From Micractinium sp. NFX-FRZ (Eukaryota; Chlorophyta; Trebouxiophyceae; Chlorellales; Chlorellaceae): DNA of 20,588 nucleotides. The stretch lies in the NCBI GenBank assembly GCA_029339195.1, contig JAPTJF010000695.1, positions 1 through 20,588 of the forward strand. The letters are read 5' to 3'. How positions within the stretch are numbered: the first letter of the stretch is position 1; every line of letters begins with the position of its first letter. Shown one piece after another: positions 1 to 9,400 of this stretch. The notes under the pieces were generated by a model. That model was not told where the DNA came from. It did not search any database and was given only the letters and a program-made list of their open reading frames with translations. The position numbers were made by a program, and so were the translations under genes.

Positions 1-74
<74 letters not shown>
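1..74. repeat. 74-base poly-G homopolymer at the window edge
   Basis: The window opens with an uninterrupted run of 74 G. On the minus strand this is poly-C, which reads as polyproline in every frame. It lies just downstream of the last recognisable exon of the giant minus-strand gene, in a protein already full of proline linkers. It could therefore be an expanded proline tract. It could equally be an assembly or sequencing artefact, because perfect homopolymers of this length are rare and the run sits exactly at the sequence edge. The sequence alone cannot decide. Confidence 0.95.
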
Positions 75-75
<1 letters not shown>

Positions 76-491
76 AGGCCAGGGACAAGGGGGCTCCTGA
101 GGGAATCATTCCGGCATGATGACGGCAGCGCATGAGCCTGCGGCTGCTGCCGTGTGTCGCGGGCGGCGGCTGCAGCACCCCGTGAGGCAGCTCTTACCTG
201 TATGTGATGCTGGAGTTCTTCTGCACACCGCTGAGCATGCAGCCATATAGCGGGTCAATGATTTGAGAGATGACGTAACCAGGAGTCGAGCAGTTGGCAG
301 GAGCGAAGTTGGCGTCGCCTGCCACGCTCGTTGTGCCACCAGGGACGATGAGGGTTGGGGGGGGCATGGGAGGGGATGGAGGAGGGGATGGGGGTGCGGG
401 AGACGGCGGCGGGTTTGGCGGGGACGGAGGGGGGGAGGGGCTTGGTGGCGGGCTCGGTGGCGCTGGTGGCGGTGAAGGTGGCGGCGGCGGG
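75..491 (-). other. Start of a third SUEL-like lectin domain and unresolved 3' end of the giant gene
   Basis: Exon 26 (491-198) encodes a long SPPP/PPSP linker, then a domain start with ANCSTPGYVISQIIDPLYGC that matches the first half of the two upstream SUEL domains. It ends at a good donor (AG|GTAAGA). The nearest downstream acceptor would need a 28-nt intron, which is implausibly short, and then meets a TGA at 106-108. Acceptors giving introns of 60 or 101 nt keep the frame open into the poly-C tract and so into polyproline. The DPC motif and final Tyr-x-Cys strand are not found before the window edge. The gene most likely continues outside. Confidence 0.5.
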
Positions 492-3400
492 CTGCACCGG
501 GGGAAAATTGGCAGGGCAGCCCCGTGGGGAGTTTCGGGTGAGCTGGCTGGGCGCAAGAAATGTGCAGTTGCAACACGTGGACCAGGGTCCTGTGTCGCGA
601 CGTCCCCCGCTGGGCAGTAAGACAGACAGAGAGCCGAAACAAGGTGAGCAAGCTTTGCGCACATCCCGCCTTGGTGCTGGCTCCATTGGGTCAGCAACCT
701 GGTGAGTAACGGGGGTGAAGTGCAACCACGAGCGGGGCAGGCTTGCCTTGGGTTGACAATGATGCCCACTGACTTCCCCGAGCCGACGGCGTCCGAAACC
801 GTGTAGCCGCCCCAGCCGTACAGGTTGCAGGCGCCGTCATAGTAGAATGCGCCGCAGTCGCTGCGTGCCTGGCAGCGCCGGCAGCAGCGTTCATAGGTAG
901 CAGTGTTGAACCTGCCATTGTCCAGGATGGTACCGCTAAGCGTCTTGCTGCTCTGCTGCACAGGGCACGTCGGCAGCGGTGCTGCATGGCGGAAGCGGTG
1001 GGGAGGCACGGTTCAGCCCAACTGGCGCAGGTGCTGGCCAGGCAAGGTGCAATATGCATGCATGGCGAGGCAGTGCAGACACTGGGGGGCCGGGGCCAGG
1101 AGAGGAGGAGGCAGGACAAGGCAGGCAAAGCATGGGGCAGGGAGAGCAGGAGGCACGTCTGGACGCACGAGGTGAAGGCGGACTTGGAGGTGGGGCAGGT
1201 GGGCTTGGCGGTGCCGGGGGAGGCGCAGGGGAGCAAGCGTAGGTCAGCGATACAGTCTTGCCAGCGCCTGCAGAAGGGCGGATCCGGTGGGGGGCATCAG
1301 ACCAACAACATTGCAGGGCAAAGGCATGCGCAGCCGCCCTAGGGCAGAGTGTGCGGGGCAACCTTGCAGCAAAACACCCCACCACCAGCCGCCCATCCCA
1401 CCCGCTCCCCACCTGGGCACGGGTCGCCCTGCCTGCACGCGCGGGAGGCAGAGGGGCAGCAGCAGGGAAGCGCGGTTAGCCAGGCTGGACTCGAGGCCAT
1501 GGCCTCCCCCCTGCATGTGCAAGGCGTTTGCTGAACCCTGCCGACTGCGGGTCAACTGGCTGCATGAAGCCATCCCAGCAGGCAGCGGCCTCACTTGTTC
1601 CAGGCCACCAGATAAGAGCACGAAATGCGCCCGGCGCACTCGGACCACGCGCTCCTGCACAGACAAGGCATGCATGGCAGGGGCTCTGTGAGGCACGGGG
1701 AGGCGCTTCACAGCGCGGGCAGCGGCGTCACGCCCTCAAGGCGCCAAGCTTGGCCACCACCATCGCTGCATGCAAGTTTTGCCGCGGATGGACAGCGCTG
1801 CGCGACAAACCGGCCCGGCAGGTGCTCACTGGGAGATGTCCATCTTGTTGGCAGCACAGCCCCACAGTGCGCTGATGATCTCGGAGATGGTGCCTCCATT
1901 GGTGCAGGTCAAGTTCAGCTGGGAGCCGTCGCCGCCGGTGAGCGTGTTGCCGACGCCGGGTGGGAAGGGTGGGCGTGGCGGTGGCGTGGGGTTCGGTAGG
2001 GGCGGGGATGGCAGCGGCGGCGGGGGCGGGGGTGCAAAGTAGCATGTGAAGTTCCACCGGAGCTGACGTGTCTCTCCAGTCGGGCTGCGTTTTGGGGACA
2101 GAGCATGGCGGCCAGGATTAGGTGCGACTTTAGGTGCGACATAAGGCACCGGCGGCGCTGCAGCTGCCCCCACGTCCAGGAGTGTCCACGTGCGCAGTCC
2201 TGCGCACCACAGGAGCAGCCGGGGGGCCAAGCTTGCAGAGCCCCACCTCCCACAGCGAGCAACTGTGCAGTGACGCTGTGCAAGCCGGCTTTGCATCGCT
2301 GCAGCTGTGCAAGCGATTCTTAGCAAGCTCACCACGGGTCGTCGTCCAGGTTTTCCACAGTGGCAACCACCGAGCAGCTGGGCCGGTTGACGCAATCTGC
2401 TGTGAGCGTCTTGTAGATGGTCGTGGAGTTGAACACGGAGCTGCAGCCCCAGAAGGGCGCCACAATGCTGCCGATGACGCCACCGGCGCAGTTGGCCACC
2501 GCAGTGCCGCCGTTTGTTGCAGACGCGCTGCCGCCGGCTGGGGCACCCGTGTAGGGTGGGCTGTGGCAGTGGGGCAGCAGGGAGGCGGGCATCAGCAGGT
2601 CCCCATGGGCTGCGTCGTCTGCTGCAGGCGAACTTGCTGCACTGCAACGAGCGATGCATCAGTGAGCGGCCCAGCTGCTCACCTGGGTGCGGCAGCGGGC
2701 GGGCTTGGCGAGGTTGGAGAGGGGGGCGGAGGGGGCAGTTGCAACTGCGGGGGCGGCGAGGGCGGCACCGCCACGTTGAACACGGCCTGCAGGTACAACA
2801 CCTGGTTGCCGTCGTACCAGTTGCGCGTAGTCCTGCTGTTGCACCGAGTGGCTCCTAGAGCCAGGCCTAGGTCCGGAGCCGCGGCCTTGACCCCATCTGT
2901 GTCGCCGGCAGTCAGGCAGGATGCCCATGTGGTGCCGCCATAGGCAAAGGCTGCCTGCAGGTTGGTGGCTGCCGCGTCGTACACGTCGGCAGCCGCTCTG
3001 AAGGCCTGCCGGTTCTGGGCACCCTTAACAGGCAGGCCTAGCGGGGTGCAGGGCTGCGCGCTGACGCGCCAGCCGTTGTCACTTGCGTCTGCAGCATGGC
3101 AGGCGTGCGGGGGTTTGGGTGGGTGGGTGGGTGGGGCCCAGAGAGGGTAGGGGCACCGGGGTGAGGGCCCAGCCGCAGCAGCGCAGGTCCACCCTGGCAT
3201 TCGGGATAGCCTGCCTGCCCACCTGCCCACCTGCCTGCATGTAGCTCACCCACATCACCAGCACACACTGCTGCGCTGCCCCCCTCCGACTGCCCTCACC
3301 CTGCAGCACGCGGCTGAGCGTGGTACTGTTGTCCACTGTGAGGCACAGGCCGGTGGCGGCGGAGACGAGCTGAAAGGAGGTGAAGTCGGTGGAGCCGTCG

Positions 3401-6400
3401 CCACTGCGTGGCAGCGCCTTCCAGACCTGCGTCAGCTCAGATGCGCCGCCGCAGCTGGTGTTGAGGAAGACGTGCTTGGCGCCGGCAGCGAGGACAGGGC
3501 TGGTGCAGTCAGTGCACACGTCCAGGCAGGTGTTGGCTCCCAGCCGGGGAGCGCGGATCTGGATGTGGGCTTGAACGGCCGGCGGCGAGGGGGGCGGGGC
3601 CGGAGACGGCGGTGGAGGCACAGGTGGGCTGCAGGGGCAGGGTGGGCTGGCATGTGGGCGGCAGCCTGCACAGCTTGGCGTCCTCAGCCAGCACAGCTGA
3701 AGGGCCAGCCCTGGACCGCAGCTCGAGGCACCAATGAGCAAGCATCAATACATCTGTTGCATGGAACCGCTCACCTGGGCGGCGGCATGGGTGGTGCAGG
3801 GGGCACAGCCACTCCTGCGTGCGGCGGGTGTGTGGAGGCCAGGTGACGGTGGTTAGGGAGGTGGGGGGCGGGGGCGGGCGGGGGGCGGGGGCACCGGGGG
3901 GGGTCATGTTTGTTTGTTTTTTATGTCTTGACATGCAGCTGGTGGGAGTGAAGGGCAGCACTGCATTCCCACAGGCTGTGATGCGAATCCATCCAGTCAT
4001 CACACTATGCTCAGCAGTTGGTTAGGTGGCCCTCAACCCCGCGCCAGCTGCAGACCAGCCCGGGCCCTACCCCCGCCACAAGCCCTTCGGCACCACGCAC
4101 CGGCTACAAACTTGGGGAGGAAGACCTGGGCACCCCTCCAGTTGCGGGCGCCCTCCCGTGTGCGGCATCTGGAGCCCACCACGCACTGCCCCACTCCCGG
4201 GAAGGGCGAGTTGCAGCTGTCTGAGTCGCCCGCGGACAGGCAGGAGCTGTTGGTGGCGTTGGAGTGGGCAGAGGGGGTGGGGATCATGAACTGGACGAAG
4301 GTGGGGTTGTAGGGGTCCGGCACTGCAGCAGTGGGGGAGACGGGGAGCGCATGGGGTGTGGGACGGTTAGACCAGGGCGCGCAGTCCAGGGGGTGGCGGT
4401 AGCAGGGAGGGTGATGGGCTTGGACGGGCCAAGGGGCAAGCCGAGCACACAGCAAACCACATGTGGTCCTTGGTGCCGAAGGGGCACCCTCCTTCCTTCC
4501 CTCCTCTCTTCCTTCGTGTCACACCGTGTACATCTCAAGCGAGGGCAACCGTGCTGAACCCTGCCACGGCCCCCACACCTGGCTCGAACAGCTGGGCGTC
4601 TTGGGTAGGGCTGCTTGCCAGGGCGGGCTGGCAAGGCACTGCCAGCACGCGGAACGACTCAAACTCCTCGCCGCCTGCAGCATGGAGAGTCCGGCAGGCG
4701 GGGTTCTGTTGGCAGCCAAGCGCTGGGCAAAGGCAAAGGCGCAAATGAAGCTTCCAGGGGCTATCTTTCGTTGAACGCGCCAGCGTGCTGTCCAGCAAAG
4801 GGCGGCCGTGCTGCGCAGCAACAAGCTGCCGCTAGGCTTCACAAAGAATGCAGCCGGGGGGTTACAAGCTGTCACCCCCCTCCCCCCCGCTGCCCCCCAA
4901 CCCCCCTTTCATCCCACCTGTGTATGCCCACACGCGCATGCTGCTGTTTACATGCAAGCATGTGTTGGTCTGCATGCTTTGAAGCTTGACGTAAGGCGAC
5001 GCGGCGCCGGCACCGGCCGGCACGGCGCGCCACTGGGCGGCCGCTGATGCCGCCGAGCAGGCTGAGTTGACAATGATGTACGCGGTGTCGGCGCCGTTGG
5101 ATGTGCCTGGCACGGTGCAACTGCTGCACACCTCCAGGCAGGCGGTTTCGCTCATTGTGGGCAGCGTCAGCTGGAAGGAGCTCTCAAAGGCGGCCGACAG
5201 CTGCAAGCGTGTGGCAAGGCATGACGGGGAGGGCAATGAGGGCACATGTGCGGTTAGCCCTGTGTAACCCCTAACCGAGCAGCCTCAGCAGCAGCACCTT
5301 TGCTGCCCTGCGCACCGGCGGCAGAGGAGGGGGCGGCTTCGGGGAGGGCGACGGCCGGGGGGGTGGGGACGCCGGTGTTGGGGGGGGAGGCCGCGGTGGA
5401 GGCGATTCCGGCTGCGGCGGAAGGGGAGGCTGCATGTTGGCGTACGTTCCGGTGATGGGGACGATGGTGAAGCGGGCGAGCAGGCCCAGGCTTCCTGTTC
5501 GCAGCTCCACGTGGTCAATGCGGCTGTCGGTGGTATCCTGGATGATCTGGACCAGCTGGGGGTTGGTGGTCTCGTCCCAAACATCAGGGCTGTTGCACGG
5601 CAGTAGAGCATCTGCAACGGGCGCAGCGGTGGAAGCGGCGGGGGAGGTTTGGTGGGACACAGCGGGCCGGTTTGGTGTGACACAGTTTCAGGAAAAAACA
5701 GGCCCATCCCACACTGGCCCATCCCACAGCACAAGCAAGAGCCTCACTTGACTGCACGTTGGTTGCGTTCAGGTTTGTGGAGATGTTGAGACACGTGCTG
5801 GTGTCGAGGTGGTTGAGCTGGTACCATCCGGGCTTGCGCAACACCGCCTGCCACACCGTGTTGTTGGGCGCGGGGGAAAATATGGGGCAAGTGCTGCTCA
5901 TGAAGGTTAACAACTGGCCGGTGATGCGATGCGTGTAAGGCCGCAAGCACCCGCGCATGTCCCAGTACGGGATATACTGATAGTAGTCCTGGACCAGCTG
6001 GAAAGTGCCCAGCACGGAGGTGCGCCAGTTGGGCGTGGTGGGCAGCGGCATGGGCACGCTCTCCGGCGCAGGCGGTGGCGGTGGCGGCGCGGGCAGGCCT
6101 GCGGCGGTCGCATCCCTCAGCAGCCAGCCGCCCATGGCGCCGATATTGGAGCTGGTGGTGACCATGGCTCCACGGTCGGAGGCGCCGCCGCTGCAGGCGG
6201 AGACGGAGCACAGAGCCAAAGACCCGTTGGTGCTACCCAGCCGCCAGGGCTGCGTGCGGTCGGCCGAGTTGCTGGGGTATAGACGCCACAGCTGGGGGTC
6301 GGTGGGGCGCTGGTCCTTGAAGTCTTGGTTTACGTCCCCCCGGGTGTTGGTAGACGTGCAGCTTGCGGCGAATAGGCGGTACGTGCTGGTGCGGCCCGCC

Positions 6401-9400
6401 AGCAGGCCCTTGGCGGCATCCGGGGTGAGGCAGGTGCCGGTGGCGTCGTTGCGCAGGTTGTACAGCGTATACTCGGGCACATACCAGGCGGTGCTTTCGT
6501 CCAAGCGCCACGTGTTCTGCGGGCTGGGCACGCACGCCTCGCTGAGCACCAGCTGCTTGGCGCCGCTGAAGCTGGAGTTGACGGCGCAATCGGAGCAGAT
6601 CTCGAGGCACGCATCCGGGCTGGACTGTGGCGCCAACAGAAAGGTCTGTGGGGTGTATGTCTGCGGGAGGTCTGCAGGAGGGGCGGGGCGGGGCAAGGCA
6701 GGGCAGTGGTCAGTGGGAGTGAATGCCAGGAGGCAGTGTGCAGGCGTGGGTTGGGTGCTGCTGGTACTGGGCATGGTGCAAGGAAGGCAGGCTCGACCTT
6801 CCGCCCACCGATGCATGCTTGCCATGTCGCACAACCCCTGACTCTACAACCCCTATCGGCCCACTCCCTCCGTCCCCGGCGAGGCTGTCGTTATGCATGC
6901 TGTGCTGGGCTCACCACATGGGACGTTGTTGATGCCGTAGCACATTTGAACGGTGCCATTCAGGTCGCCCGCCTTTGCCAGCTTGATTCTGATCAGTGAA
7001 TTGGGCTGCACGTGTGTAGTTGGGTGGTGGGGGTGGGGTGGGGGTGAGGGTGGGGGAGTGGGGGGTGGGGGCGCGCGTATTGGGGCAGGTCGGTGGGGGA
7101 AAGTTGGGGAGGGTGGATGGCTGAGGCATCCACACGGCGGCAGGTATGCTTTGCATGCTCTGCCCCCAACTCTTGATGCTGATTCCGAGCCCGCAAGGCT
7201 CTCTTGTAACTAGGCATGACAGTGTGAGAGGCCGTCCTTCCTCGACCGCCAAGGCATGCTGCCTCCAACAACTCCGCCCCCCCCCCCGCCCCCCACCCCC
7301 GCTCACCCCTGCCCGCCCCGCTCACCAGGGCAAACACCTCGCCCTCCGCCATGTTGGCAATGTTGTATGTCACTCTGGAGCCCACAGCGTCGGTGTGGCG
7401 CATCAGCAGGTTGCCGTCAAACAAGTCCTTGTTCAGCAGCTCGTTGGGGTACACGCGGCGCATGAAGTCCAGGTTGAGCATGCGCCCCGCCAGGTTGGGG
7501 CTGAAGGTGCCCACGTCAAGGGTGATGGACTGCGGGCAGGGGTTAGGCGGGGGAAGGGGAGGGGCGCCGAGAGTGAGCGAGCACCGTGCACGGCATCCTC
7601 ATGCTCCCACCCACGTGTATCCCACCCCCATGCTCGGGCCTGCCCTTGCAGGCCTCCGGGAAGCCGGTGGGTGGGGCGTGGGGGGGTGGGGGGGGGGGGG
7701 CGGGGCGGCGCTCATGTGTAGTGGCACGGCGTACATGCAGGGGCTCAGGCAAGGTGGCATGTGCATGGCATGTTTAAAAGGGCAGCATATGCATGGGATG
7801 GAGACAGGCGCGGGAGCCGGGGGGAGGGGGCACCACTTGCTGCGCACCGAGGTTGTCCCGTTGGCTTGCGGCTCGGGAAACCTCCACAGCAGCGCCAGGT
7901 CGAACTCGTGTACCTGCGGGGTACAAGTTTGTGTGCATTAGAGAGAGTTAAGCTCCCGCGGTGTAATTGTACCATTGTCATTTTCATGGTTGGTCGTGGG
8001 CGCAGTTGAGGGCCCGCAGGGCAGGCAGGACGAGCAGCATAGTGGGTGTGCGCCCGTTGGCAGGCGGTCCGCGGCGGGCTGTGGGCATGCGTCCCAACCC
8101 TGGCTCCCCTCCGGTGATCACACCAGACAGCCCCCCCGCCTCGGCCCCGGCGCACCTTGTAGGCCGCAAGGTCGTAGCTTCTCAAGTGGGTGTGGCTGAT
8201 CTTGTCGCCTAGCATGAACTTCATCATTGGGTAGGGAGCGACGCATGTGCCCTCATAGGCGCCGCCCTGGTGATACACCATGTCTCCGTCTGCAGCCCAT
8301 CAGGGAAGCGTGCCGGCAGTGGGGGCCATCAGGCACGAGAGCACCGGACGGTGTGGCGCCAACGCTGTGTCCAGCTCAGCACCAAAACGCATTTAGACAT
8401 TGTTTCATCCGGCCCTGCACAGAGCCGCGCCCCGCCTCCCTAATATCCCAGTATGCCGCAGATGTGCCCGCTAAGCTTCCTTGCTCTGAGCTGCGCCCAC
8501 CTATGTGAGGCTGCAGCTAGCAAGTCGCAATGGCATGAGCGTTTTCCCATCAGCAGCCGAACCACTCACACTTTTCCCGGTGCTGCACGTATTTTGGTTG
8601 ATCCATACCCAGCTTAGACGCCCCCTGTTGTTTTTTCATAGCTCCGTGGCTTCGTGGCATGCCCAGGGCATGCCTCATGAACCACTCAGAATATGGTTCG
8701 TCCTGAAGTGGAATCGTCTTGGAGAGTTGAAAAGCTGCGACGACTAGACTAGACTAGACCAGACTAGAGGCAAGTGCTGCAGTGGAGAGTGGCAGCGCCT
8801 GCTGGCATGGCTGCTCCTGCGCCTCAAAAGCCACCCGGGGACCCAGCGCCCAGCCCTGGATAGAACTCACATTCGTGGGCGGTGGCCGACACGTAGTTCA
8901 TGTCACGGATGTCATACACGTTCCAGGCGTTGGCATGTGCCAGGCCCATGCAGTGGTGCATCTGCGGTCGCGGGGCAGGGGGGGGAGTGCGCCCTCTTGG
9001 TGGGGGCGGCATCGGTGGGGACGGCATCACGTGGACGGGCCAGGGCCGCCGCGTCAACGTGCATGTGCGCCAAAGGGCCCTGTCAACTGGTGGCACCCAA
9101 CCGTTGCACTCTCTGCAAGCCTTGTGGCGCCAGCTCACCTCGTGTGAGATCATGGAGGAGGAGCAGTAGGCGAAGAGGTCCACGATGTTGCCGCCGCCAA
9201 TGCCGCCCGACTTGGCCAGATAGCAGTCCGACTTGCCCTGGGGATTGGCGTTCTCATTGTATTCATAAATGAAGAGGTCGAACTCGTCCCAGCGCTGGGC
9301 CAGCCCCGGCACAGTCTTCTTTGCGTACTCGTTCATCACGCTGCGCCAGACGTCCACCGTCGACCGCGCGCACGTGTCGTAAGCGGCGATGCTATCGTGT

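Noticed and set aside
106..169. A terminal exon ending in TGA at 106-108 for the giant gene
   Set aside because: It would need a 28-nt intron, too short to be credible, and would cut the SUEL domain before its DPC motif.
194..1009. A 271-residue minus-strand open frame spanning several motifs
   Set aside because: It reads through an intron between the PAN exon (981-699) and the third SUEL exon (491-198). The middle part is not protein-like and has splice sites at both ends.
1826..2659. A 277-residue minus-strand frame that seems to join a SUEL exon to upstream coding sequence
   Set aside because: Only 1830-2084 is exon. The part above it is intron 20 and the shadow of exon 20 in another frame.
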